From a bacterium (GTDB lineage Bacteria > Verrucomicrobiota > Verrucomicrobiia > Limisphaerales > UBA11358): 64,000 nucleotides of DNA. The DNA lies in contig JAJXXW010000018.1 of the NCBI GenBank assembly GCA_021780905.1, positions 62,001 to 126,000 of the forward strand, in the 5' to 3' direction. The notes under the pieces were generated by a model. It made no database searches and had not been told where the DNA came from. It worked only from the letters and a program-made list of their open reading frames with translations. Both the position numbers and the translations under genes were made by a program. This document shows, in pieces, positions 44,764 to 53,262 of the stretch; the stretch's first letter is position 1, and each line of letters opens with the position of its first letter.

Positions 44764-44937
44764 ATGAAATTCCGCGCCACCCACTGCTTCTGGCTGCTGC
44801 TGCTTGCCATCGTGGTGTTGTTTGTTTCCGGTTGCGCTACCAACGAGTCTGACAACGTCTCCGTCCGACCGTGGAACTCGCCGACCGACTGGCAACAGGG
44901 CGGCGCGCTGGGCGCGATGGACACCCAGCACCGCTAA
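44764..44937 (+). CDS. Small lipoprotein with R-P-W-N motif
   Basis: The 57-residue protein has a signal helix ending L-F-V-S-G-C24, a lipobox, and a mature part of about 34 residues with S-V-R-P-W-N-S-P-T-D-W and a short tail. It begins one base after the coiled-coil gene stop, so the two are coupled. Its stop overlaps the end of the opposite 5-formyl-THF cyclo-ligase gene by 4 bp. It is too short for many gene finders. The function is not known. Confidence 0.7.
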   Translation: MKFRATHCFWLLLLAIVVLFVSGCATNESDNVSVRPWNSPTDWQQGGALGAMDTQHR

Positions 44938-45518
44938 TCCCGCTTCCTGCACACGCACCGCGCCGGCGTCAGGATGAAGTTCACCCTCGCATCGTGCGGC
45001 TCCGCCGGGATGGTTTCCAGCAGTTGAAAATCATAGGCCACGCCGCATTTCACGCCGCTCGCCGCCGCCAGCAGGCGATCGTAAAAACCCCGTCCGCGTC
45101 CGAGCCGGCGGCCGCTTGAATCAAACGCCACCCCCGGCGCCAGAACCAAATCCAATTGGTCCAGCGGAATTTCCGCGCAGCCTGTCGCCGGCTCCCGGAT
45201 GCCGAATTTTCCGATGCTGAGGTCCGTCGCCAGGGTTGTTAACCGCTTCGCGCCGTAAATGCCCCTGGGCGCGTCAAAAAACGGCAGCGCGCAATGCACG
45301 CCCAAGGCCAGCGACGTTTCCACCACCGGCCAGATGTCCGGCTCATCCTGCAGCGGCGCGAAAAACAAAATCGAACGGGCGCTGGAAATCTGCGCCTGCA
45401 GCCGCTCGCACAGCGCGCTGGATTCCACCGCCCGCACCGCCGGGGAAATGTTTCCCAGCGCCGCGCGGATTTTCTGGCGCAGTTCGGATTTGGAATGGGC
45501 GGCGGTGGAGGCGGTCAT
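44934..45518 (-). CDS. 5-formyltetrahydrofolate cyclo-ligase
   Basis: The 194-residue protein shows the family end block L-V-L-A-P-G-V-A-F-D, then G-R-R-L-G-R-G-R-G-F-Y-D-R, which binds ATP/Mg, and K-S-E-L-R-Q-K-I-R near the start. It turns 5-formyl-THF to 5,10-methenyl-THF. In many bacteria it lies beside ssrS (6S RNA), which is not seen here. Divergent from nothing close; the gap to 45611 holds no gene. Confidence 0.93.
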   Translation of the reverse strand: MTASTAAHSKSELRQKIRAALGNISPAVRAVESSALCERLQAQISSARSILFFAPLQDEPDIWPVVETSLALGVHCALPFFDAPRGIYGAKRLTTLATDLSIGKFGIREPATGCAEIPLDQLDLVLAPGVAFDSSGRRLGRGRGFYDRLLAAASGVKCGVAYDFQLLETIPAEPHDARVNFILTPARCVCRKRD

Positions 45519-45610
45519 TGTTCAGTCGCGGAGAAAACCCCCATCAAGAAAAAGTCCAATGCCGGTGGGAATTCCCATTTTTGTTTCTTGCGCGCCGATC
45601 GGGAATTCAT

Positions 45611-45871
45611 TCATTTTGGAAACGCGCCGCAGGCACCTTTGCCGGCGGCTTTGGCGATTGGCTTTATCGTCGGATCGCTGAAGGCAAGCAGGACACTTTG
45701 TGCGCGGTTCTTCCTTTTGCCGTCCAGTTTCGCCAGCGCGGCGCGGAAATGCTTCAGCCGGAAATCTTCCGGCCCGGTCGCGCGCTCCACGCGGTCGAGA
45801 AAGGCGGCCAGTTCGACGAGCCTGTGCCGCGCGTCGAGAAAATACAGGTCGAGGATTTGCTGTTTGGTCAT
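45611..45871 (-). CDS. Hypothetical small protein coupled to tatD
   Basis: The 86-residue protein (M-T-K-Q-Q-I-L-D-L-Y-F-L-D-A-R-H-R-L) is helical and basic at the end. It overlaps the TatD stop by 4 bp (ATGA at 45868-45871), so it is probably made from the same mRNA. No domain was recognised. It is uncharacterised but likely real, because the coupling and the protein-like composition agree. Confidence 0.65.
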   Translation of the reverse strand: MTKQQILDLYFLDARHRLVELAAFLDRVERATGPEDFRLKHFRAALAKLDGKRKNRAQSVLLAFSDPTIKPIAKAAGKGACGAFPK

Positions 45872-46674
45872 GCGAGTTTGGGAAAAAAGTCGTGCGCCGT
45901 CCGGCAGGTCGCCGCGCTGAGTTCGTCCAGCGAAATCCGTTTCACTTGCGCCACCGTCTCGGCGATCTCCATCACGAACGCCGGTTCGCACCGCCGGCCG
46001 CGATGCGGCACCGGCGCGAGATAGGGGCAGTCCGTCTCCAGCATGAATTTGTCCGGCGGCGTGGCGGCCACGGCGTCGCGGATGTTCTGGCCGTTCTTAA
46101 AAGTCACAATGCCAGTATAGCTCACGAGGGAGCCGATGGCCAAAACCGCTTTCAACCGCGCCACGCTTTCGCCGAAGCAGTGGAACACGCCGCGCACTTT
46201 GCCGGCGAACGGTTTCAATTGCGCCAGCGTGTCATCAAACGACGCGCGCTGGTGGATGATGGCATTCAGGCCGAACTCTGCCGCCACCTCAAGCTGCTGC
46301 CGGAAAATCTCCGCCTGCCGCTGTTTGTAATGCGCGTCGTCCGCCGGGCTGCCGCCTTGGGAACTGGGCAGTCGGAAATAATCCAGCCCGGTCTCGCCGA
46401 TGGCGACGACCTTGGGATGCCGCGCCAGTTCACGCAGGGCCGGACGGAGGTCGGCCGGTGCAGCCAACGCCTCGGACGGATGCCAGCCGGCGGCGGCGTA
46501 GAGGGCCGGATGCCGTTCCGCCAGCGCCACCGCGCGGCGGCTGCTGTCCAGGCTGGTGCCGATGGAGATGATCTTGGCGATGCCCGCCGCCTCCGCGCGG
46601 GCGAGCACCTCGGCAAAATCCTTCTCATAATCGGGATAATCCAGATGCGCGTGCGTGTCGTAGAAGATGGGCAT
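45868..46674 (-). CDS. TatD family metal-dependent hydrolase
   Basis: The 268-residue TIM-barrel protein has the metal motif F-Y-D-T-H-A-H-L at the start, G-E-T-G-L-D-Y with the key Glu, H-C-F-G and L-E-T-D-C-P-Y-L-A-P near the end. TatD/YcfH proteins act as 3'-5' nucleases on DNA or as D-aminoacyl-type hydrolases. It starts at ATG 46674, and 12 bp before it lies the stop of the chimeric fragment. Confidence 0.93.
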   Translation of the reverse strand: MPIFYDTHAHLDYPDYEKDFAEVLARAEAAGIAKIISIGTSLDSSRRAVALAERHPALYAAAGWHPSEALAAPADLRPALRELARHPKVVAIGETGLDYFRLPSSQGGSPADDAHYKQRQAEIFRQQLEVAAEFGLNAIIHQRASFDDTLAQLKPFAGKVRGVFHCFGESVARLKAVLAIGSLVSYTGIVTFKNGQNIRDAVAATPPDKFMLETDCPYLAPVPHRGRRCEPAFVMEIAETVAQVKRISLDELSAATCRTAHDFFPKLA

Positions 46675-46686
46675 ATTCGGCTGGTG

Positions 46687-46986
46687 TCAAAACAACGGCC
46701 TCTGCGCCGCGTTGCTTTCGGCCTTGGCCCGTGTAGCAATCAAAGATCTGTCCCGACTCGGAGCGCGGGGCGTATTCGATTGGTGGCCGTGCGCAAGCAC
46801 CTTGCCGATGAATTGCGCGAATTCTTTCGGGCTGATTTCGCCGAGGCCTTTGAAATGTGTGATTTCCGGTTCGCCGACGCCGAGCGAGATGGCGTCCTTC
46901 ATCTTGGCGACGATGTCAAAAAAATCGCGGATGCCCGACTTGGGCAGGCCGGCCATGTGCGTCGCAATGTAGCGAGATTGACCCAT
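46687..46986 (-). pseudogene. Chimeric fragment: aminotransferase head joined to ParE tail
   Basis: The first 40 codons ([15 protein letters not shown], then S-L-G-V-G-E-P) are the start of a class I/II PLP aminotransferase. Directly in frame follow [20 protein letters not shown], which is the end of the parE gene at 51274-53121. DNA at about 46745-46882 is close to 51360-51485. After G-K the frame is random. It is a recombination product without a likely function; the aminotransferase body is absent. Confidence 0.8.
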
Positions 46987-47050
46987 TTAAGCTGTGAAGA
47001 ATAATTAAATCATGCCGCGTTCGCAAACGAATAGACGGGCGCGGAAAATT

Positions 47051-47400
47051 TTTTTAACGCAAAGACGCAAAGGCGCGGAGTTGCGAGCCGAACGGGCCAA
47101 GGAATTAACCGCGAAACACACGAACGACACGAATGAATGGCTGCCAAGCTCCGGCTGCGCTGAAGGCGCTACGGAAATTAACCCGGTGTTGACCGATGCA
47201 ATCGGACTGCGCCGGGAAAACGTCCCACAAAATAATTCTCCCACTCCTCGCCGTCCTTCGTTCGCGGGAGCGGAAAAATCCTTCGCCCATCGGATGGGAG
47301 AAGGTGGCGAAGCCGGATGAGGGATTGAATTTTGGCCGGATGAGGGTCGTCGGGAGAAACACATTTTAACGAGGAGAGGGCCGGGGTGAGGAGTTCGATG
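47051..47400. other. Repeat-filled gap before the methyltransferase gene
   Basis: No gene was seen. It starts with a TAACGCAAAGACGCAAAGG-type repeat (about 47055-47082; a reverse copy lies near 57712-57740), then a CGAAACACACGAACGACACG unit. CTCCC/GGGAG-type and GGAGAGGGCCGGGGTGAGG repeat units continue to about 47397. Confidence 0.6.
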
Positions 47401-47468
47401 AAAACGAATTGGTGTTGACAAACTCCCCGCTTTGCAACCGCCGCCCGCCGCGTTATTCTGCGCCGCAC

Positions 47469-50400
47469 ATGGCAAACCTTGGCTCCATCCACACCTACCG
47501 CTCGGAAGTGGACCACATCATCCGCTTCGGCGGCAGCACCAAGGAAACCTCCATCCGCCGCGCCGTCTTCAATCTCATCAACGCCTACGCCCGCCCGCGC
47601 GATTTGCTGCTCGTCGAGGAACTCGATTATTTCAATCCCCGCCGCGACAAAACCGTCCGGCCCGACGGCACGCTGAAAAACATTCTCCGCATTGACCAGG
47701 GCTTTTGGGAAAGCAAAGACACCGCCGACGACCTGACCGAGGAGATCAAAAAGAAATTTGATCGTGGCTATCCCGATTCCAACATTCTCTTCGAGGATTC
47801 CCAGACCGCCATTCTCTATCAGGACGGCGCGCGGCTGCTCACCGCGCCGTTTGCCTCGGCCGAGAGCCTCGACGAACTTCTCACCGCCTACGTCTCGTTC
47901 GAGAATCAGGACGTTAAGGAATTCCGCAAGGCCGTCGAGCGGTTCAAGGACGACATTCCCAACATCGTCATCGCCCTGCGCAGCATGATCCTCAAGCAGG
48001 GCAAGGCCAACGCCCCGTTCCGCACGCGCCGCCAGACTTTTCTGGAACTCTGCCGCAGCGCCATCAATCCCGCCGTCACGCCCGACGACGTGGATGAAAT
48101 GCTCATCCAGCACATCCTCACCGAGGAAATTTTTCTCTCCATCTTCAGCGACACCCAGCTCCTCGATGAAAACAACATCGCGCGCGAATTGAAGCAGGTG
48201 GAAAACACCTTCTTCACCGGCGCGACCAAGCGCGACACCCTTGGCCAGATCAAACACTACTACGAATGTATCAAGGCCCACGCCACCAGCATCGTCAGCC
48301 CGCGCGAGAAGCAGACCTTCCTCAAGGTCATCTACGAAAATTTTTACAAGGCGTATAATCCCAAGGGCGCTGACCGGCTCGGCATCGTTTATACGCCCGG
48401 CGAAGTCATTGATTTCATGATCCGCTCCACCGACACGCTGCTCAACCGCCATTTCGGGCGCGGGCTGGCGGATCAGGCCGTGGAAATCCTCGACCCCGCC
48501 ACCGGCACCGGCAGCTATGTGTGCGACCTCATTGAATATCTTCCGCGCGCAGTCCTCGCCCGGAAATACAAGCACGAGCTGCACGCCAACGAAGTCGCCA
48601 TCCTGCCTTACTACATTGCCAACCTGAACATCGAGACCGCCTACGCCGCCAAGATGGGCAGCTACGCGCCGTTTGAAAACATCTGCTTCGTGGACACGCT
48701 CGACAACACCGAGGGGCTGCGCGTGGAGAACCAGTGGGAACTCGGCGCGATGAGCGCGGAAAACACCCGCCGCATCAAGGCGCAGAATCTGCGCAAGATC
48801 AGCGTCATCATTGGCAACCCGCCTTACAACGCCAACCAGCAGAACGAAAACGACAACAACAAGAACCGCACCTACGAACACATAGACCAGCGCATCAAGG
48901 CCACCTACATCGCCGCCAGCACCGCGCAGAAAACGAAAGCCTATGACATGTATGCCCGCTTCATCCGCTGGGCGAGTGACCGGCTTGGCGATCAAGGCAT
49001 CGTTGCTTACATCTGCAATCGCTCGTTTATTGACCAGCGCACGTTCGATGGCTTCCGCAAAACCGTCGCGCAGGAGTTTGACCATATTTACATCATGGAT
49101 ACGAAGAGCGACGTGCGGGCGAACCCCAAAATCTCCGGCACCAAGAATAACGTCTTCGGCATTCAGACCGGCGTTGCCATTGTCTTCTTCGTCAAAGACC
49201 AAAGCCACCTGCGGTCATTCGATGAGGCGGGCAGCGCGAATGTCCTGAACCGGCGCACGGCCCTCCCTCACCCCGGCCCTCTCCCGCTGGGAGAGGGGGA
49301 ACCGTGCGCCGCGCCTGGCGCAGGCGCAGCGACCGCTATATCCGGCGGCGGCCGAACTGGCTCCCTCTCCCAGCGGGAGAGGGCCGGGGTGAGGGAGAAC
49401 GCCCCCGAACGTGCCGCCGACGCGCTGACACCGGGAACCCGTCCGTCGCATCCCTGCCGGATCTACTACGCCTCCATGGCGGATGAGGTTCCACGCGAAG
49501 AAAAGCTCGAGATTCTAAGTGCCGCCAAGATTGAGATGTTGGACATGGAGCGAATTGAGCCGGATGCCGATGGTAACTGGCTGGATATGGATACCAGTGA
49601 TTTCAAGAGCTTGCTGCCACTGGTCGGTGAGTTGGAGAAGGCGGTGTTTGGCCTCGATAGCAACGGCGTCGTCAGCAATCGCGATGAATGGGTTTATGAT
49701 GTGGATGCCGACGCGCTGGCAAAGAAGGCCAAGTATCTCAGTGACGAATACAATCGGTTGCTCAAAGCGAAAGATTTATCTTTCCCCGATACCGTCAAGT
49801 GGAGCGAGAGTCTTAAATCCAAATTCAAAGCCGATCTAAAGTCGAAGTTCACGCGTAAGTTAATCATTGCGGCGATGTATCGCCCATTTACCAAGCTGCA
49901 TTTCTATTCCGAGAAAGTCTTCAACGACCGGCTCACTGAAAACCATTACCAGATGTTCGGCCCGGAATTGGACAAGGAGAACATTGTCATCCTTCACACC
50001 GCGCCGGATTCGCAGAAGCCTTTTCTCGCCTATGTCGGCAACTGCATTCCCGATTTGCATTTTGTCGGAGCCGCCGCCGGAACAACGTGCCTTCCACTCT
50101 ACCGTTACGATGAAGACGGCCACCGGCAGGACAACCTGACCGACTGGGGCCTGCGGCAGTTTCAGCAACACTACGGCGATGCCGCCATCACCAAGCGCGA
50201 CCTATTCCACTACACCTACGCCGTGCTGCATCAACCGGCCTACCGGACGAAATACGAGATCAACCTCAAGCGGGAATTCCCCCGGCTGCCCTTTTACGCG
50301 GACTTCCGCCAATGGGCCAAGTGGGGCCAGTCGCTCATGGAATTGCATTTGAATTATGAGCAAGCCGCGCCCTTCAAATTGAAGCGCCACGACGCGCCCG

Positions 50401-50813
50401 ATGAATCCGGGCGTCCCCTCACCCCGTCCCTCTCCCCTCCGAGGGGAGAGGGTGCCCGCAGGGCGGGTGAGGGGTCCGACATGGCTCGTGGACGCGTCAC
50501 CGCCCCCGACGACAAACCAAAACTAAAACCCAAACTAAAAGCCGTGAAGGAAACCGGCACCATCGAGATTGACGCCACCACCACGCTCGCCGGCATCCCC
50601 GCCGCCGCGTGGGATTACAAGCTCGGTAACCGCAGCGGCCTGGAATGGGTGCTGGATCAATGGAAGGAACACAAAATCAGCGACCCCACCGTGGCCGCCA
50701 AATTCAACACCTACCATTTCGCCGACCACAAAGAGCCAGTCATCGAACTGCTCCAGCGCGTCTGCACCGTGAGCGTAGAGACGATGAAAATCGTCCGGGC
50801 TTTTCCAAATTGA
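47469..50813 (+). CDS. Type ISP-like DNA adenine methyltransferase / restriction protein
   Basis: The 1114-residue protein resembles the coupler-methyltransferase-target recognition part of type ISP (LlaBIII-like) enzymes. Motif I is D342-P-A-T-G-T-G-S-Y and motif IV N450-P-P-Y, so it is an adenine-N6 methylase. The first 300 residues are helical. No helicase motifs are seen and an N-terminal nuclease is not clear, so it is probably a methyltransferase only or a shortened enzyme. Two in-frame repeat insertions interrupt it (residues about 595-663 and 979-1010; see the repeats). ATG 47469 was chosen because the conserved part starts there. No separate specificity or nuclease gene is near. Confidence 0.78.
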   Translation: MANLGSIHTYRSEVDHIIRFGGSTKETSIRRAVFNLINAYARPRDLLLVEELDYFNPRRDKTVRPDGTLKNILRIDQGFWESKDTADDLTEEIKKKFDRGYPDSNILFEDSQTAILYQDGARLLTAPFASAESLDELLTAYVSFENQDVKEFRKAVERFKDDIPNIVIALRSMILKQGKANAPFRTRRQTFLELCRSAINPAVTPDDVDEMLIQHILTEEIFLSIFSDTQLLDENNIARELKQVENTFFTGATKRDTLGQIKHYYECIKAHATSIVSPREKQTFLKVIYENFYKAYNPKGADRLGIVYTPGEVIDFMIRSTDTLLNRHFGRGLADQAVEILDPATGTGSYVCDLIEYLPRAVLARKYKHELHANEVAILPYYIANLNIETAYAAKMGSYAPFENICFVDTLDNTEGLRVENQWELGAMSAENTRRIKAQNLRKISVIIGNPPYNANQQNENDNNKNRTYEHIDQRIKATYIAASTAQKTKAYDMYARFIRWASDRLGDQGIVAYICNRSFIDQRTFDGFRKTVAQEFDHIYIMDTKSDVRANPKISGTKNNVFGIQTGVAIVFFVKDQSHLRSFDEAGSANVLNRRTALPHPGPLPLGEGEPCAAPGAGAATAISGGGRTGSLSQRERAGVRENAPERAADALTPGTRPSHPCRIYYASMADEVPREEKLEILSAAKIEMLDMERIEPDADGNWLDMDTSDFKSLLPLVGELEKAVFGLDSNGVVSNRDEWVYDVDADALAKKAKYLSDEYNRLLKAKDLSFPDTVKWSESLKSKFKADLKSKFTRKLIIAAMYRPFTKLHFYSEKVFNDRLTENHYQMFGPELDKENIVILHTAPDSQKPFLAYVGNCIPDLHFVGAAAGTTCLPLYRYDEDGHRQDNLTDWGLRQFQQHYGDAAITKRDLFHYTYAVLHQPAYRTKYEINLKREFPRLPFYADFRQWAKWGQSLMELHLNYEQAAPFKLKRHDAPDESGRPLTPSLSPPRGEGARRAGEGSDMARGRVTAPDDKPKLKPKLKAVKETGTIEIDATTTLAGIPAAAWDYKLGNRSGLEWVLDQWKEHKISDPTVAAKFNTYHFADHKEPVIELLQRVCTVSVETMKIVRAFPN
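49258..49402. repeat. CTCACCCCGGCCCTCTCCC repeat pair inserted in coding frame
   Basis: CCCTCACCCCGGCCCTCTCCC at about 49263 and its inverse GGGAGAGGGCCGGGGTGAGGG at about 49374 face each other within the methyltransferase gene. They keep the frame and code for proline/glycine-rich residues. The same words occur at 47370-47396, 50417-50475 and 50817-50840, and in part at 16355. Confidence 0.85.
50412..50482. repeat. Second in-frame CTCACCCC-type repeat
   Basis: CCCCTCACCCCGTCCCTCTCC with an inverse GGGGAGAGGG and GGGTGAGGGG lies near the 3' end of the methyltransferase gene and keeps the frame. Confidence 0.8.
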
Positions 50814-50889
50814 ACTCCTCACCCCGGCCCTCTCCTCGGTCGGCGAACCGGCTGGACCGGCTTGCTCACCAAAGATTGCCATTTTCGGG

Positions 50890-51204
50890 GTGAAAATTGG
50901 CAAAATCAGGTTTTTTTGGCGGATTTGGCGACTTTCAGCGGTCATCAACCAAGTTGCAGCACCAATAAACCAACTTGCGATGGTCAAAAGGCGACAGCAC
51001 GAAGGCATTTGGCGACTGGCAGATGCCATCCGGCGACCGCACATGGTCATAAGTCAACAGCACGAGGCGATAATCCAACTGGAAGATGGCGTTTGGCAAC
51101 CGACAGATGGCATTTTCCAACTGGCAGCGGTCATTTGGCGACCGGCAGCAGTCATTTTTCAACCGGCAGATGCGATCCGGCGACTGACAGACGCGATCTT
51201 TTGA
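50890..51204 (+). CDS. Possible heptapeptide-repeat protein
   Basis: From GTG 50890 a frame of 104 codons runs to TGA. After 11 residues it is almost wholly made of 13 heptads with I or V first (I-W-R-L-A-D-A, I-R-R-P-H-M-V, I-I-Q-L-E-D-G, I-F-Q-L-A-A-V). The period is 21 bp, so all frames show heptads and the open frame could be by chance. The hydrophobic first position is regular, which fits a coding frame. No ribosome site, no relative known. Confidence 0.3.
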   Translation: MKIGKIRFFWRIWRLSAVINQVAAPINQLAMVKRRQHEGIWRLADAIRRPHMVISQQHEAIIQLEDGVWQPTDGIFQLAAVIWRPAAVIFQPADAIRRLTDAIF

Positions 51205-51237
51205 CCGGCAGATTGCATCCGTCCACCGGCAGTTTCA
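50923..51237. repeat. 21-bp minisatellite, about 15 copies
   Basis: Fifteen units of exactly 21 bp can be laid out from 50923 with no gaps, for example ATTTGGCGACTGGCAGATGC(C) and ATTTTCCAACTGGCAGCGGT(C). Central words are CAACTGGCAG, CGACCGGCAG and CCGGCAG. The units differ at several bases each, so it is an old array. Confidence 0.9.
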
Positions 51238-51273
51238 ATCCAACGAACGGCAAAAGGAGTCTTGAGGAAACTT

Positions 51274-53121
51274 TTATTCTTCGACCGGCACCACGAGGCT
51301 GTCCATGATGTAATCCTTCCGCTCCGGCGTGTTCTTGCCCATGTAGAAATTGAAGATCGGCCCGGATTCGGCACGCGGGGCGTATTCCACTTTGCTCAAG
51401 CGCATTTCCTTGCCGATGAATTGTGCGAATTCTTTCGGGCTGATTTCACCGAGACCTTTGAAGCGCGTGATCTCCGGTTTGCCGCCCAGTTTCGTGGCCG
51501 CCGTGTCGCGTTCGGCTTCGCTGTAGCAGTAAATCGTCTCCTGCTTGTTGCGGACGCGGAACAGCGGCGTTTCCAAAACGTAAACGTGGCCGTCGTGGAC
51601 GAGCTGTTCGAAGAACTTGAAGAAATACGTGATCATCAAATTGCGGATGTGCATGCCGTCCACGTCCGCGTCGGTGGCGAGAATGACCTTCTCGTAGCGC
51701 AGGCCCTCGGTGTTGTCCTCCACGTTGAGCGCCTGCATGAGGTTATACATCTCGTCGTTTTTATACATCACGTCGCGCTTGAGATCCCAGACGTTGAGCG
51801 GCTTGCCCTTGAGCACGAACACGGCCTGATTGTTCACGTCGCGGCAGCTCGTGATCGAGCCGGCGGCGGACTGGCCTTCGCAGATGAAGACCATCGTGCC
51901 TTTGCCTTTTTCCTTCTTCTTGTCGAAATGATTTTTGCAGTCCTTCAATTGTGGAATGCGCAGCGTGATGGCCTTCGCCCGCTCGCGCGCGAGCTTCTTC
52001 ACGTTCTGCAATTCTTTCCGCAATTCCTGTGTGTCCTTGACCTTCGCCATGATGGTCTCGGCGATCTGCTTGTTGCGCTGGAAAAAGTGCAGCAGCTCCT
52101 CGCGCACGTTGTTGACGAGTTCGGTGCGGATTTCCGTGTTGCCGAGCTTGTTTTTCGTCTGCGACTCGAACACCGGGTCTTTCAGACGGATCGCCACCGC
52201 GCCGACCATGCACTCGCGCACGTCGTCGCCTTCGTATTTGGTGTTGCCATATTCGTTGACCGCCTTGAGCAAACCTTCGCGGAACGCGCTCAAATGCGTG
52301 CCGCCGTCGCTGGTGTATTGGCCGTTGACGAACGAATAAAACGTCTCGCCGTAGCGCGAATTGCTGTGCGTGAAACAAAACTCCAGCGTCTTGCCCGCGT
52401 AATGCAGCGGCGAATAAATTGGTTCGCTGCCGTCGCTCGCCAAATCTTCCATCACCAGGTCCATTAGGCCGTGGCGCGACTGGAAAACCTTCGGCTCCGG
52501 CAGCTCCGGCGTTTTCAAAATCAGCTTCAGACCGGTGTTGAGATAGCTGTAATGCCGCAGCCGGCGCTCGATGTGTTCCAGCCGGAAAGCGCTTTCCTTG
52601 AAAATGCTTTCATCCGGTTCAAACTCAATGAGCGTGCCATTCGGCTCTTTCGTCTTGCCGGAATCCTCCTTCTTCAGCTTGCCAATCTTAAAACTCGCCT
52701 CGGCGAATTCGCCATCGCGATGGCTGCGGACAAAAAAGTTTTTCGACAGGGCGTTGACGGCTTTCGTGCCGACGCCGTTGAGGCCGACACTAAATTGAAA
52801 CACCTCGTCGTTGTATTTCGCGCCGGTATTAATTTTTGAAACGCAGTCCACCACCTTGCCGAGCGGAATGCCGCGCCCGTAATCGCGCACGGACACATTG
52901 TTGCCATCAATCGTGATGGCGACCTCCTTGCCGTGGCCCATGATGTATTCGTCAATCGCGTTGTCCACGACCTCCTTGAGCAGCACGTAGCAGCCGTCGT
53001 CCGGATGCGCGCCCGTGCCGATGCGCCCGATATACATGCCCGTGCGCAGCCGGATGTGCTCCAGCGAGGACAGCGTCTTGATCTTGCTCTCGTCGTAAAT
53101 CGGCGTCGGTTTTTCAGCCAT
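51274..53121 (-). CDS. parE: Type IIA topoisomerase B subunit (ParE/GyrB)
   Basis: The 615-residue protein has the GHKL ATPase (E-V-V-D-N-A-I-D-E, D-Y-G-R-G-I-P, G-L-N-G-V-G-T-K-A-V-N) and the Toprim domain (C-E-G-Q-S-A-A-G-S, D-A-D-V-D-G-M-H-I, G-L-G-E-I-S-P). Its length without a GyrB insertion fits ParE of topoisomerase IV or a Bacteroidetes-like GyrB; ParE is preferred but not proven. The A subunit gene is not in the window. A copy of its tail lies in the chimera at 46687. ATG 53121 begins M-A-E-K-P-T. Confidence 0.9.
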   Translation of the reverse strand: MAEKPTPIYDESKIKTLSSLEHIRLRTGMYIGRIGTGAHPDDGCYVLLKEVVDNAIDEYIMGHGKEVAITIDGNNVSVRDYGRGIPLGKVVDCVSKINTGAKYNDEVFQFSVGLNGVGTKAVNALSKNFFVRSHRDGEFAEASFKIGKLKKEDSGKTKEPNGTLIEFEPDESIFKESAFRLEHIERRLRHYSYLNTGLKLILKTPELPEPKVFQSRHGLMDLVMEDLASDGSEPIYSPLHYAGKTLEFCFTHSNSRYGETFYSFVNGQYTSDGGTHLSAFREGLLKAVNEYGNTKYEGDDVRECMVGAVAIRLKDPVFESQTKNKLGNTEIRTELVNNVREELLHFFQRNKQIAETIMAKVKDTQELRKELQNVKKLARERAKAITLRIPQLKDCKNHFDKKKEKGKGTMVFICEGQSAAGSITSCRDVNNQAVFVLKGKPLNVWDLKRDVMYKNDEMYNLMQALNVEDNTEGLRYEKVILATDADVDGMHIRNLMITYFFKFFEQLVHDGHVYVLETPLFRVRNKQETIYCYSEAERDTAATKLGGKPEITRFKGLGEISPKEFAQFIGKEMRLSKVEYAPRAESGPIFNFYMGKNTPERKDYIMDSLVVPVEE

Positions 53122-53212
53122 AGAAAATAGTGCGGCGAGGAAATTAGTCGAAACGGCGAAAATGAAAATGCGAAAGTGCGGGCCACCGGCATTATTCGTC
53201 GGCTCAAAAAGC

Positions 53213-53249
53213 AAACCGGCGTTCCCGTTAGTGACAGAAACGCCGGTTT
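53213..53249 (-). terminator. Rho-independent terminator after sufC
   Basis: An 11-bp stem (53213-53223 with 53239-53249, arms AAACCGGCGTT and AACGCCGGTTT) lies 13 bp after the sufC stop on the minus strand and is followed by GC and five T. Confidence 0.85.
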
Positions 53250-53262
53250 TACGAGGTGAAGA

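Noticed and set aside
45700..47004. A 434-codon plus-strand frame opposite tatD
   Set aside because: It is a shadow frame; TatD metal motifs are on the minus strand.
47178..49208. A 676-codon minus-strand frame opposite the methyltransferase
   Set aside because: No family pattern; the plus strand carries D-P-A-T-G-T-G and N-P-P-Y.
50923..51237. CRISPR array
   Set aside because: Units are 21 bp, contiguous without spacers and drift in sequence; no cas genes are near.
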